Assembly: GCF_000759715.1 (NCBI RefSeq)
Contig: NZ_BBLU01000015.1
Location: 1-64,000, forward strand
DNA from: Demequina mangrovi
Lineage (GTDB): Bacteria > Actinomycetota > Actinomycetes > Actinomycetales > Demequinaceae
Length of the DNA stretch: 64,000 nt
Reading direction: 5' to 3'
Numbering within the stretch: position 1 is the first letter of the stretch; every line of letters begins with the position of its first letter. Positions 7,976 to 16,744 of this stretch are shown here, piece by piece. Under the pieces are notes generated by a model. It was not told where the DNA came from and searched no databases. It was given only the letters and a program-made list of their open reading frames with translations. The position numbers and the translations under genes were made by a program.

Positions 7976-9279
7976 GATCGCTTCACCCGCAGGTCGAGGA
8001 AGTGGGTGGCGCACGAGATGCAAGGGTCGTAGTTGCGGATGGCCTCCTCGCAGCGGTGCGTGAGCATGTGGTCGTCGAGGTCGGTCCACTGCTCGGCCGC
8101 GGTGCGGAGGTCCATCTCGATCGAGGCCTGATTCTGGGAGGTCGGCGGCACGATCTGCGCGTCCTGGATGATCCCGTCCGCGTCGATGCGGTAGCGGTGC
8201 CAGATCAGGCCCCGCGGCGCCTCAGAGGCCCCGATGGCCTCCCCCTCCTGAGGCGTCACGGGGACGCTCGGTGCGTGGCCGTCGACCCAGCCGTCGATGA
8301 TGCGGAGCGCCTCCTCGAAGGCGTACGCGAGCTCGACCGCGCGGACGATGATCGACTTGAACGGGTTGCGGCACTCCCGGCCGATGCCCGTCGCGAGCGC
8401 GGCCTCCTGCGCGCGCGGGCTCAGCTGGTCGAAGTTGAGGACGTAGCGTGCGAGCGGGCCGACGAAGTACGGCTGGCCGTCGAAGCTCGCGTGGAGGGCG
8501 TTGGAGTGCTCGACATGGAACTCGGTGATGTGCTCGGGGATCTCGGCGACCGGGATCCGGAGCCCGGTGGTCGTGACCACGTGGGTGCCCCGCTCGAGCG
8601 GATAGCGGTCGGGGTGGCGCAGCGCGACGTAGGTGTACGGCTGCTCCATCTCGGGGAAGTCGAAGCTCGCGACCAGCGGGATGGCCGCGTAGGCGTCCTC
8701 GAGGCCCTGCTCCAATGCCGGGCGCAGCCTCAGCAGCTCGGCGACGGTCGGCATCCGGTAGAAGCCGCCGACCTTCACGTTGACCGGGTGGATCGCACGG
8801 CCGCCGACGGCGGTCATGAGGTCGTTGCCGCACTTCTTGAGCCGGAGCGCCATCTTCACCACGTCGGGGTGGTCCGCGGCCATCTCGATCGCACCCTCGT
8901 AGCCCAGAAAGTCCGGCGCGTGCAGCATGAAGATGTGGAGCGCGTGACTCTCGATCCACTCGCCGCAGTAGAGCAGCCGGCGCATCTCCTGGATCTCGGG
9001 CGTGGTGGCGGCGCCGCAGATGGTCTCCATCGCCTCGGTGGACGCGGACTGGTACGCGACCGGGCAGATCCCGCAGATGCGTGCCGTGATGTCGGGCGGC
9101 TCCGTGAACTTGCGGCCGCGGAGGAAGCCCTCGTAGAAGCGCGGCGGCTCGAAGATGTTGAGCTTGACGCTCTCGACCTTCCCGTCCTTGAACTCGATGT
9201 GCATGCCGCCCTCGCCCTCGACGCGCGCGAGCATGCCGACCTGCATCACCTGGCCGCCGTCCTTGAGCTGGTGGGTCAT
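7972..9279 (-). CDS. Group 3b [NiFe] hydrogenase large (alpha) subunit
   Basis: A 435-residue catalytic subunit. The two cysteine pairs that hold the NiFe centre are visible: RICGICP near residue 67 and DPCISCATH near the C-terminus. Only about nine residues follow the last motif; this short tail is presumably cut by the protease encoded next. The length and the company of HydB/HydG-type partners point to the soluble NAD(P)-coupled group 3b (sulfhydrogenase) type rather than a membrane uptake enzyme. It overlaps the small-subunit stop by 4 bases. Confidence 0.93.
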   Translation of the reverse strand: MTHQLKDGGQVMQVGMLARVEGEGGMHIEFKDGKVESVKLNIFEPPRFYEGFLRGRKFTEPPDITARICGICPVAYQSASTEAMETICGAATTPEIQEMRRLLYCGEWIESHALHIFMLHAPDFLGYEGAIEMAADHPDVVKMALRLKKCGNDLMTAVGGRAIHPVNVKVGGFYRMPTVAELLRLRPALEQGLEDAYAAIPLVASFDFPEMEQPYTYVALRHPDRYPLERGTHVVTTTGLRIPVAEIPEHITEFHVEHSNALHASFDGQPYFVGPLARYVLNFDQLSPRAQEAALATGIGRECRNPFKSIIVRAVELAYAFEEALRIIDGWVDGHAPSVPVTPQEGEAIGASEAPRGLIWHRYRIDADGIIQDAQIVPPTSQNQASIEMDLRTAAEQWTDLDDHMLTHRCEEAIRNYDPCISCATHFLDLRVKRS

Positions 9280-10148
9280 GACGGCTCCCCTCCCCCGGCC
9301 GATGCCGCCGCCGCGGCCTCGAGCGCATCGGACGCCGCCGCGAACTCGGGGGCGCCGGCGTTGAAGGTGCGGTAGACGCGGACGATGTCGGCGCCGGTCA
9401 TCCCGAGCTCCGTGAGCTGGCGGGTCATCGCGTCGGTGTTGGCGCTGTCCTGCGGGCCGAAGCACCCGTAGCAGCCGCGGCCGTAGGACGGGCAGAGCGC
9501 GCCGCAGCCGGCCTGGGTCACGGGCCCGAGGCACGGCGTCCCGGTAGCGACGGGGACGCAGACGTTGCCCTTGAGCTTGCACTCGACGCACACCGAGTAC
9601 GTCGGGATGCGCGGCTTGCGGCCGTTGAGGAAGGCCGCGAGGACCTCGACCAGCTGGGTCTTGTCGACGGGGCAGCCGCGGAGCTCGTAGTCGACGTCGA
9701 CGTGGCTGGCGATCGGGGTGGAGCGGTCGAGGGTGCTGAGGTACTCGGGGTGGGCGTAGACGATGCTGCGGAACTCGTCGACGTCGGCCCAGTTGCGCAG
9801 CGCCTGGATCCCGCCGGCGGTCGCGCACGCGCCGATGGTCACCAAGGTTCCGGACTGCGCGCGGATCTCGTGGATGCGCCTCACGTCCTCGGGCGTGGTG
9901 ATGGAGCCCTCGACGAGGCTGAGCTCGTACGGGCCCTCGACGATCGCGCGGGTCGCCTCGGGGAAGTAGGCGATGTGGATGTTCTCGGCGATCTGGAGGA
10001 GCTCGTCCTCGCAGTTGAGGATGCTCAGCTGGCAGCCGTCGCAGGACGCGAACTTCCACACCGCGAGCTTGGGGCGGGTATCGACGGCGACCGGAGCATC
10101 GTGCCCCGCGTCGTGGGGTTGAGGGTGCTCGTGGGCGTGCTCGACCAT
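9276..10148 (-). CDS. Group 3b [NiFe] hydrogenase small (delta) subunit
   Basis: A 290-residue iron-sulfur subunit relaying electrons from the NiFe site. The proximal-cluster motif [11 protein letters not shown] sits after a His-rich N-terminal stretch ([14 protein letters not shown]). Further cysteines lie in [11 protein letters not shown] and [18 protein letters not shown], enough for three clusters. I chose the ATG at 10148, which has GGGAGGGGG upstream. The GTG at 10205 is only one base from its AGGAGG and is unlikely. A 16-codon leader ORF ends one base before the ATG. The His-rich N-terminus could bind nickel. Confidence 0.9.
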   Translation of the reverse strand: MVEHAHEHPQPHDAGHDAPVAVDTRPKLAVWKFASCDGCQLSILNCEDELLQIAENIHIAYFPEATRAIVEGPYELSLVEGSITTPEDVRRIHEIRAQSGTLVTIGACATAGGIQALRNWADVDEFRSIVYAHPEYLSTLDRSTPIASHVDVDYELRGCPVDKTQLVEVLAAFLNGRKPRIPTYSVCVECKLKGNVCVPVATGTPCLGPVTQAGCGALCPSYGRGCYGCFGPQDSANTDAMTRQLTELGMTGADIVRVYRTFNAGAPEFAAASDALEAAAAASAGGGEPS

Positions 10149-10149
10149 G

Positions 10150-10200
10150 TCAGCACCCCCTCCCGAGAGCGGGTGCGGCAAGGATTCGGATGTCGACCAT
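10150..10200 (-). CDS. 16-codon leader peptide upstream of the hydrogenase small subunit
   Basis: [16 protein letters not shown], stop TGA. It has an ideal ribosome-binding site (AGAGGAGG, 6-base spacing), unlike the longer GTG frame. The first seven residues copy the start of HydB (MDDIRIL), because the DNA is a duplication of the hydB 5' end. The stop lies one base before the small-subunit ATG, so it probably serves to couple translation; otherwise it is a fossil. No regulatory codon run is present. Confidence 0.6.
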   Translation of the reverse strand: MVDIRILAAPALGRGC

Positions 10201-10227
10201 GACACGCCTCCTCTTGCGACGCTAGGC
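10181..10227 (-). repeat. Copy 2 of the duplicated hydB 5' segment
   Basis: These 47 bases match 13333-13379 with two mismatches. They cover the ribosome-binding site, the start codon and the first codons. Beyond base 10227 the copies diverge until the DosR-like box, which lies at a similar distance in both. Confidence 0.93.
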
Positions 10228-10246
10228 CGCTGAGAGGCGCGCGAAA

Positions 10247-10260
10247 GGGACCTTGGTCCG
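10247..10260. promoter_or_regulatory. DosR-like box upstream of the hydrogenase small subunit
   Basis: GGGACCTTGGTCCG: half-sites GGGAC and GTCC(C/G) around a 4-base centre, as in the DosR core. It is 47 bp from the leader ATG at 10200, in the 88-bp gap after the 5'-nucleotidase stop, suggesting an internal promoter of the hydrogenase operon. Confidence 0.6.
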
Positions 10261-10293
10261 GGACCGGGGTGCTACCCGGCCGTTTGCGGCGCG

Positions 10294-11241
10294 CTACGCC
10301 GTGGGAGCCTGCTCGACGATCTCGTTGGCGACGCCGTAGGGCACGTGGACGCCCATGATGAAGTCGGTCGCGTCGGTGAGGTGGCTGGTCTGGTCGTCGA
10401 AGAAGATGTGCGGGCGCATCACCTCGAGCACGTGCGACTTGGCGACGCCGCCGAGGAAGAACGCGTCGTTGACCTCGACGCCCCAGTCACGCAGGGAGTT
10501 GACGGCGCGCTCGTGGGCCGGCGCCGCGCGGGCGGTGACCAGCGCGATGCGGAGTCGCTCCACATAGTCGGGCTCGGCCTCCTTGCGCACCCGCTCAAGC
10601 TGCTGGATGCGGTTGAGATCCTTGAGCAGCGGCTGGAGCAGGCCCGGGCGGAGCGCGTGCTCGCGGCGGGTGACCTCGTGGTCGCGGAAGGCGTCCATGC
10701 CGGAGGCCTTGAAGATGCGCTCGGAGCCGTCGTCGGCGAGCACCCCGTCGAAGTCGAAGGCGATCCTGAGGCCGGGGTCGGAGGCGTCGTACGCGGCGGC
10801 CGAGGGCAGGACGTGCCCCGCGGGGAAGCCGGCGGCGATCGCATCGTCCACGTCCTCGCGGCTGCCCGAGAGGAAGAGCGACATCTGGAGCGCGCCGATG
10901 TACGCGTACGGTGCGCGGCCCTGGGTGAACACGGCGCGGGTCATGGTGAGGCCGTGCGCCTCGATCGAGCGCATCACGCGCAGCCCGGTGCTGGGGGCGT
11001 TCTGCGACAGGACGATGATCTCGACCAGCGGGTCCTCGGGGCGGAGGTCGTTGAGCGCGAGGAGCCGCTGCACGAACGGGAAGGCGGCGCCGGGCTCGAG
11101 GGTCTGGTCGATGCGTTCGTCCTGGTAGCGGATGTACGCGGCCTCGCCGTGCTCGCGGAAGTAGGCGTCGGACTCGGCGAGGTCGAACAGCGCCGAGGAG
11201 GCGACGCCGACGACGAGGCGGTTGTCGAGCTCGTACCTCAT
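10294..11241 (-). CDS. 5'-nucleotidase-like protein in the hydrogenase operon
   Basis: A 315-residue protein resembling the 5'-nucleotidase family of Pfam PF06189, which dephosphorylates nucleoside monophosphates in the cytoplasm. The HAD-type nucleophile motif appears as AFDFDGVLADD in the middle. A Lys/Arg-rich stretch and HIFFDDQ, a plausible acidic motif near the end, complete a HAD-like layout. It lies between hydG and the small subunit, splitting the usual B-G-D-A hydrogenase order. The role in the operon is unclear; nucleotide or NAD(P) turnover is only a guess. A 105-bp gap separates it from hydG. Confidence 0.78.
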   Translation of the reverse strand: MRYELDNRLVVGVASSALFDLAESDAYFREHGEAAYIRYQDERIDQTLEPGAAFPFVQRLLALNDLRPEDPLVEIIVLSQNAPSTGLRVMRSIEAHGLTMTRAVFTQGRAPYAYIGALQMSLFLSGSREDVDDAIAAGFPAGHVLPSAAAYDASDPGLRIAFDFDGVLADDGSERIFKASGMDAFRDHEVTRREHALRPGLLQPLLKDLNRIQQLERVRKEAEPDYVERLRIALVTARAAPAHERAVNSLRDWGVEVNDAFFLGGVAKSHVLEVMRPHIFFDDQTSHLTDATDFIMGVHVPYGVANEIVEQAPTA

Positions 11242-11346
11242 GCGCGGGTCTCCTCCGGGGGTTCGCTGTTCGGAGGTTCGACCCTAGCGGGAGGGGCTGA
11301 CGGTGACTACTCCCCTGTTCTCGCCTGTTCCGCCTGGTCTGCGCGC

Positions 11347-12204
11347 TCAGAGCTCGCGGACGTTCATGAGCGGCTCGAGGCGCGCGAAGTCCAGCACCGG
11401 GCCGTCGACGCAGACGAACAGCTCGCGCAGCTGGCAGTGCCCGCACAGCCCGACCCCGCACTTCATGGAGCGCTCCATGCTGAGGCGGATCTTGCTCTTC
11501 GGCACGCCGCGGCCGTTGAGCGCGGTGGCCGCCGCGCGCATCATCACCTCGGGCCCGCAGACGAACGCGAAGGCGTTCCGGGGGTCGAAGCCGGCCTTGG
11601 TCACCAGCTCCGTGACGAAGCCGACCTTGCCCTTGTAGCCGTACGGCGCGTTGTCGACGGTCATCTGGACGTTGACGTCGTTGAGATCCGCCCAGCGGTG
11701 CATCTCGTGGCCGTAGAGGATGTCATCCGGGGTGCGGGAGCCGTAGAGGAGCAGCACCTTGCCGTAGTCGTCGCGGTGGGCGAGGACATCGAGGATGGCC
11801 GGGCGCAGCGGGGCGAGGCCGATACCGCCGGTGACGAAGACGACGTCGTGACCCGTCGCATCGTCCACGTCCCATGACGTGCCGAAGGGGCCGCGGACGC
11901 CGACCTCGGTGCCGGGGCTCGCCTCGACGAGCGCGCGGGTCACGGCGCCGACGTTGCGGATGGTGTGCTCGAGCGGGGCGGGGTCGCTGGGGTCGCCGCT
12001 GATGCTGATGGGGACCTCGCCGACGCCGAAGGCGTGGAGCATGGTGAACTGGCCCGCTCTGAACTGGATCGCGGGTTGGCCGTCCGCGGGGTCGAGCAGG
12101 AGCGTGAAGGTGTCGCGGGTGTCCTGGCGCACGTGGGTGATGACGTAGCGGCGCGGGACCATGGGGTCCGCGGGGACCGATGAGCGGGTGGCGGTGGCGG
12201 TCAT
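11347..12204 (-). CDS. Hydrogenase gamma subunit HydG, FAD/NAD(P)-binding reductase
   Basis: A 285-residue ferredoxin-NADP reductase-like protein that exchanges electrons between NAD(P)H and the iron-sulfur chain of the hydrogenase. The FAD-binding beta-barrel is N-terminal (FRAGQFTML, then VPISISG). The nucleotide-binding half shows [14 protein letters not shown] and [10 protein letters not shown]. The C-terminal [11 protein letters not shown] plus a following Cys binds a [2Fe-2S] cluster, as in dihydroorotate dehydrogenase electron-transfer subunits. It overlaps hydB by 4 bases. Confidence 0.92.
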   Translation of the reverse strand: MTATATRSSVPADPMVPRRYVITHVRQDTRDTFTLLLDPADGQPAIQFRAGQFTMLHAFGVGEVPISISGDPSDPAPLEHTIRNVGAVTRALVEASPGTEVGVRGPFGTSWDVDDATGHDVVFVTGGIGLAPLRPAILDVLAHRDDYGKVLLLYGSRTPDDILYGHEMHRWADLNDVNVQMTVDNAPYGYKGKVGFVTELVTKAGFDPRNAFAFVCGPEVMMRAAATALNGRGVPKSKIRLSMERSMKCGVGLCGHCQLRELFVCVDGPVLDFARLEPLMNVREL

Positions 12205-13352
12205 GACGCGGCTCCTGCGGCGGTGGCCATGCGGCCGAGCGCGGCGGCCTCCTCGGTGATGTCGATGCCGACGGGGCACCAGGCGATGCATCGTCCGCAG
12301 CCGACGCAGCCGAGCATCCCGAACTGGTCCTGCCAGCTGGAGAGCTTGTGGGTGATCCATTGGCGGTAGCGGGCCTTGACGTCGCCGCGGAGCGGGCCGC
12401 CGTGGATGTAGCTGAAGCTCTCGGAGAAGCAGGAGTCCCAGACGCGGTGGCGCTCGGCGTTGTCACCGGCGAGGTCGCTGGTGTCCTGGATGGTGGTGCA
12501 GAAGCAGGTCGGGCACACGAGGGTGCAGTTGGTGCATGCGAGGCAGCGGGAGGCGACGTCGTCCCATCTCGGGGACTCCGCGCTGGCGCGGAGGACATCG
12601 TGGATGGTGTCGGTGTTGATGCCCCTGGTTTGGCGTGCTGCTGCTGCGTCGCTGACCGCGATGGCTTCTTGCTGTGCCTCCTGGCCGGCGCGGGTGGTGT
12701 CGAAGGCGTCGGCCACCTCCCTCCCGCGCTCGGTGCCGACTTCGAGGACGAAGCGGTGCTCGGGCGCCATGACCTCGGTGAGGAGGAGGTCGTAGGCGGG
12801 CTCTCCTGTCTGTTCGTTGGTCGCTGCGGGGCGGGGACCAGTCCCCATGGACGCGCAGAAGCAGGTGGTGGCGGGCTCGCCGCAGGCGACGGCGACGGTG
12901 AAGGTGCCGTCGCGGCGGGCGACGTAATGGGCGTCGTGGAAGGGCCGGTCGGCGAGGACGGCGTCGTGGATCTGGACGGCGCGGAGGTCGCAGCTCCGGA
13001 CTCCCAGGAGCGCGACCGCCTGATCCTTGGGCGCGTCCCGTTCGACGGTGAAGTGACCCTCGTCGCGGCGGCCGCGCCACACGACCTCCTCGGCCGGGAA
13101 GAACACCGGCTTGGTGGACTGGGCGGGGTCGGCGAAGCCGAAGTAGGCGTCGTCGTCGCGCCGTCTCAGCCGGTAGGCGCCCGCCTGCTGCGTGTCGCCG
13201 ACGCCCTGGGGCAGATCAGAAGCCGCGTAGATATCGCCGGTGACGATCGCATCGCCCCGGACGGTCGGCCCGACGACGCGGTAGCCGCGCTCATGCAATG
13301 CCGCGATGAGGGCATCAAGGCCCTCGGGCTCGAGGATTCGGATGTCGTCCAT
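12201..13352 (-). CDS. Hydrogenase beta subunit HydB, 4Fe-4S protein
   Basis: A 383-residue electron-transfer subunit of the group 3b hydrogenase and the first gene of the operon. Two C-terminal ferredoxin-type motifs are visible, [16 protein letters not shown] and [16 protein letters not shown]. An additional cysteine cluster in [10 protein letters not shown] is typical of this family. The start is the ATG at 13352 (MDDIRIL), with AGAGGAGG six bases upstream. The frame extends upstream to 13499 but without family similarity and across the DosR-like box. The 5' end is duplicated upstream of the small subunit. Confidence 0.92.
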   Translation of the reverse strand: MDDIRILEPEGLDALIAALHERGYRVVGPTVRGDAIVTGDIYAASDLPQGVGDTQQAGAYRLRRRDDDAYFGFADPAQSTKPVFFPAEEVVWRGRRDEGHFTVERDAPKDQAVALLGVRSCDLRAVQIHDAVLADRPFHDAHYVARRDGTFTVAVACGEPATTCFCASMGTGPRPAATNEQTGEPAYDLLLTEVMAPEHRFVLEVGTERGREVADAFDTTRAGQEAQQEAIAVSDAAAARQTRGINTDTIHDVLRASAESPRWDDVASRCLACTNCTLVCPTCFCTTIQDTSDLAGDNAERHRVWDSCFSESFSYIHGGPLRGDVKARYRQWITHKLSSWQDQFGMLGCVGCGRCIAWCPVGIDITEEAAALGRMATAAGAAS

Positions 13353-13379
13353 GACACGCCTCCTCTTGCGACGGTAGGC
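13333..13379 (-). repeat. Copy 1 of the duplicated hydB 5' segment
   Basis: The probable parent copy of the 47-bp duplication; it contains the real hydB ribosome-binding site and start. The other copy is at 10181-10227 (two mismatches). Confidence 0.93.
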
Positions 13380-13398
13380 GCGCGGTTTGGCGATGCTA

Positions 13399-13412
13399 GG
13401 GACCTTGGTCCC
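13399..13412. promoter_or_regulatory. DosR-like box in the hydrogenase operon promoter
   Basis: GGGACCTTGGTCCC, a 14-base imperfect palindrome with perfect six-base arms. It is 47 bp upstream of the hydB ATG. On the minus strand it is followed directly by TAGCAT, a plausible -10 element, so a bound activator would sit at the usual -35 position. Group 3b hydrogenase of Mycobacterium smegmatis is known to be DosR-dependent. Confidence 0.65.
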
Positions 13413-13529
13413 CAGGCGTTCCAAATAGCGGAGCGCAATCGATGGCGAGCCGAATAACGCTCGCACTTCGTAGCAGGAACGCCTGAGCACCGACCTCACT
13501 CCCGCCTACGCCCTGCTATTGTCCGGGAC

Positions 13530-15302
13530 GTGCCGGACACAACTGCAACCGAGACGACACCACTAGACGCTGCGCTTGAGGCGCGCGACGACCTGAATAG
13601 GTACGGAAGGGCCAAGCGTGCGCTCTTCGCGCTCCAGTTGAGTTTCGGCCTGGACGACATCCACACCATTGCGGCCTCGGCACTCACCGACGGACCGGAC
13701 GACAAGTCCTGCGATGTCGTCTACGTCGACCGAGACCTGCATACGGCCGTCCTGGTTCAAGGCTACGAGTCGACTGCGCCGACAAATAAACGACAAGCTC
13801 GCGGCGCCAAGGCATCGTCCGTGCACCAGGCGATCACTTGGCTGCTCGGCGACATTGACGAGGCCGATGTGCCCGAGCGCCTTCGAAGTGCGCGCAACGA
13901 GCTCCACCAGGCACTTGCGGACGGCGCCATCGCCTCGATTGAGGTGTGGTTCGTTCACAACCTGCCGGAGTCCGCGCAGATCAAGCAGGAGCTCAACGCA
14001 TCGGCCGTCGGCGCACGACACATGGTTTCGGCACGCTACAGCGGTGTCGACCTCGACGTATCGGGGACCGAGATTGGCCTCGAGACGCTCGGCGATCGCT
14101 ATTTGGGTTCGCTTACCCCGGTCCTCGTCACCGATCCGTTCGTCGTGCCGGTATCAGGCGCCTTCACCGAGAAGGGTGAGAACTGGACTGCCGTCTGCAC
14201 CTCGTTGCCCGCGGGCTGGCTCCACGAGCAGTTTGCGGCGCACAAGGAACGCCTCTTCTCTGCAAACGTGCGAGGCTACCTTGGCAGCACCCGTTCGCAA
14301 AACAACATCAACAACGGGATTCAGGACACAGTCCGAAACGAGCCCCAGCAGTTCTGGGCATACAACAATGGGATCACGGCCCTCGTCAACGATTTCGAAT
14401 ACGACGAGGATGCCGGGACCATCCGAGTCGAGGGTCTCGCAATTGTGAATGGCGCGCAGACCACTGGATCCATCGGCTCTCTAGATTCCACGCATCTTGC
14501 CGAAAGTCGCGTGATGGCACGGTTCATCAAGTGCGATGACCAACGAACCGTCCAGGAAATCATCCGATTCAATAACCGCCAGAACCCGACGCAGGCCGCA
14601 GACTTCCGAAGCAATGATCGCGTGCAAAGTCGACTCGTCAAGGAGTTCGAGAAACTCGGCGTCGTTGGCTACAACGGGGGCCGACGAGGCGGTGCGGAAG
14701 ACGTCATTCGCAGGCCCGGGTCCAACCAGATCCTTGCCACCGTAGCTGCCCAGGCACTTGCAGCATTTCATGGACGGCCAGAAGTTGCATATCACCAGAA
14801 GGGCCAGATTTGGGAGGACGACGCGATCTACTCGTCGGTCTTCCCCGATCGCACATCGGCGGCCCATATCCTCTTCGTGTGCGCGCTCCTTCGTGCCATC
14901 GAAGAGAAAAAGCTTGAGCTGTCCTCTGCTGCTTCGCTCGACCTGGACGACAGTGAGCTGGCAGCCTGGTTCTCGCTGCGCGGATCCAACATGCTCGCGT
15001 TGACCGCTATGGGGGCTGTCTTTGAGACGGTCCTCAACCGCACGATCGCGGACAAGTATGCTTTGGCATTCCAGGGGTCGCCCAATCTTCAGGAGGCGGC
15101 CGACAAGCTGAAGCCCGCGCTCGACGCGGTACTGGCGCTCGCACCTTCTCAACTTTCCGACGCCCTTTCGGGCAGCGCCCTGCGGAACAAGGCAAAGGTC
15201 GATACGGCTTTGGCAACCTTCCGTGGCCTGGTCCGCTCAACCAAGACCTCCAACCGACACATCTACACCGCGCTCGGGAACGAGATCTCGCTCAACCAGT
15301 AG
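13530..15302 (+). CDS. AIPR-family abortive phage infection protein
   Basis: A 590-residue protein with the hallmarks of the AIPR family. Its centre contains FWAYNNGITALV and IVNGAQTTGSI, followed by a segment rich in Asn and Arg (FNNRQNPTQAADFRS). AIPR proteins have been linked to abortive infection and often sit beside restriction and DISARM-like loci; the biochemical activity is not settled. It starts with GTG at 13530. GC is visibly lower than in the hydrogenase operon (several A/T-rich codons), consistent with acquisition. It is co-directional with, but 210 bp away from, the cytosine methyltransferase gene. Confidence 0.82.
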   Translation: MPDTTATETTPLDAALEARDDLNRYGRAKRALFALQLSFGLDDIHTIAASALTDGPDDKSCDVVYVDRDLHTAVLVQGYESTAPTNKRQARGAKASSVHQAITWLLGDIDEADVPERLRSARNELHQALADGAIASIEVWFVHNLPESAQIKQELNASAVGARHMVSARYSGVDLDVSGTEIGLETLGDRYLGSLTPVLVTDPFVVPVSGAFTEKGENWTAVCTSLPAGWLHEQFAAHKERLFSANVRGYLGSTRSQNNINNGIQDTVRNEPQQFWAYNNGITALVNDFEYDEDAGTIRVEGLAIVNGAQTTGSIGSLDSTHLAESRVMARFIKCDDQRTVQEIIRFNNRQNPTQAADFRSNDRVQSRLVKEFEKLGVVGYNGGRRGGAEDVIRRPGSNQILATVAAQALAAFHGRPEVAYHQKGQIWEDDAIYSSVFPDRTSAAHILFVCALLRAIEEKKLELSSAASLDLDDSELAAWFSLRGSNMLALTAMGAVFETVLNRTIADKYALAFQGSPNLQEAADKLKPALDAVLALAPSQLSDALSGSALRNKAKVDTALATFRGLVRSTKTSNRHIYTALGNEISLNQ

Positions 15303-15512
15303 CTGGCGCGGGGTTTGACCGGGCACTCCACGTGAAGCCCCGCGCCGTTGGGCGCGAATGCAGGTCGATTCACCAGCCAGACCTTCAATCACCCGATTGC
15401 GACCCGACGCACGCAACAAGAAGCCGGCGCACCGAGGGGCGTGCGCCCGTCCCTCCGCTGTTGTCAGGTCTTTCCATGGGAGTCGATGGCTTGCGCCTAG
15501 ACTCCGTGACAA

Positions 15513-16688
15513 ATGAATGCTGAGTCGCCCTCCCACCCCTTGCGCATGCGCGCAGTCCCGAGCTTCGTCGGAGGACGCAGCGCATTGCGGGTCGTGGACC
15601 TCTTCGCGGGCTGCGGCGGCCTCACGCTGGGTATCGCCCAGGCGGCGGCGGGCAACGGCCTGCGCCTTGAGATCCCCCTCGCAGTCGACTTCGAGCCGCT
15701 GGCGGCCGAGGTGTACAAGACCAACTTCCCGTTCGCCGACCGCGTCGAGACGGCTCCCGTCGAGGACTACTTCGACGGCGACCTCGGTACGCCGCACACG
15801 CTCGCCGAAAAGCGCACCGCGACGACCACGGGCACCGTAGACATTCTGCTCGGCGGCCCACCATGCCAGGGACACAGCAACCTCAACAACCACACGCGGC
15901 GAGTCGACGGCAAGAACGCCCTCTACTTGCGGATGGTTCGCGCCGCCGAGGTGCTCAAGCCTCGCGCGATTCTCATCGAAAACGTGCCCGCCGTCCTCAA
16001 CGACCGTCATGACGGCGAGGGCGTTGTCGAGCGCGCCCGCACACACCTCACGGAACTCGGCTACGTCGTCGCGGACCAGGTGATCGAGCTCGACAAACTC
16101 GGCGTCGCACAGAAGCGACGCCGCCACATACTGCTCGCGATCCACAGCGACGACGCCACGACGCCGATAGAGGTGTTCGACGCACTCCCCCAACACCCGC
16201 GCCGCGACCTCCGCTGGGCCATCGGCGACATCCTCGACGCCGACGAGACCAACCCGATCGACCGCGCCCCGCAGGCCCAGGCCGCGAACAAGGAGCGCAT
16301 GCAGTACCTCCTCGACAACGACCTCTACGACCTTCCGAACGAGCTACGCCCGACGTGCCACCAGGGTGAGCACTCGTACAAGTCGATGTATGGCCGCCTG
16401 CGCTGGGACGAGCCCGCACAGACCATCACGAGCGGTTTCGGAAGCATCGGCCAGGGCCGGTACATGCACCCGGAGCGCCCGCGTGCACTCACGGCGCACG
16501 AGGCTGCGCGCATCCAGGGATTCCCGGACTACTTCGACTTCTCACCGTGCCCGACCCGAGGCGCGCTCGCGACGATGATCGGCAACGCGGTGCCGCCGGC
16601 GCTCACAGCGGCCGTCTTCGGGACATACCTGGCACAAACGACCAGCACCGTGGACGAAGCCGACCACGAGGACGCCGCGTCGGGTTGA
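15513..16688 (+). CDS. DNA C5-cytosine methyltransferase (DrmMII-like)
   Basis: A 391-residue m5C methyltransferase. Motif I DLFAGCGGLTLG (SAM binding), motif IV GGPPCQG with catalytic Cys118, motif VI ENV, motif VIII QKRRR and motif X GNAVPP are all in the normal order. It would mark host DNA as self. It lies 56 bp before drmD and is co-directional with it. In published DISARM loci a cytosine methyltransferase (drmMII) is typical of class 2, whereas the downstream genes are class 1. It could also be an independent modification gene that joined the locus. Confidence 0.92.
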   Translation: MNAESPSHPLRMRAVPSFVGGRSALRVVDLFAGCGGLTLGIAQAAAGNGLRLEIPLAVDFEPLAAEVYKTNFPFADRVETAPVEDYFDGDLGTPHTLAEKRTATTTGTVDILLGGPPCQGHSNLNNHTRRVDGKNALYLRMVRAAEVLKPRAILIENVPAVLNDRHDGEGVVERARTHLTELGYVVADQVIELDKLGVAQKRRRHILLAIHSDDATTPIEVFDALPQHPRRDLRWAIGDILDADETNPIDRAPQAQAANKERMQYLLDNDLYDLPNELRPTCHQGEHSYKSMYGRLRWDEPAQTITSGFGSIGQGRYMHPERPRALTAHEAARIQGFPDYFDFSPCPTRGALATMIGNAVPPALTAAVFGTYLAQTTSTVDEADHEDAASG

Positions 16689-16744
16689 CTCGCGCGAATC
16701 AACGACCACACTGGCGAAGTGAAGAACTGGGGGCAGGGAACTTG

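Noticed and set aside
9276..10205. GTG at 10205 as the small-subunit start
   Set aside because: The ribosome-binding site is only one base away from it but ideally spaced for the leader ATG at 10200; 10148 has its own G-rich site.
12834..12847. GGGGACCAGTCCCC inside hydB looked like a fourth DosR-like box
   Set aside because: The half-sites are separated by two bases instead of four and it lies in the middle of a coding region.
15303..15512. Possible small genes between the AIPR and cytosine methyltransferase genes
   Set aside because: Frames are short, lack ribosome-binding sites and show no known motif.
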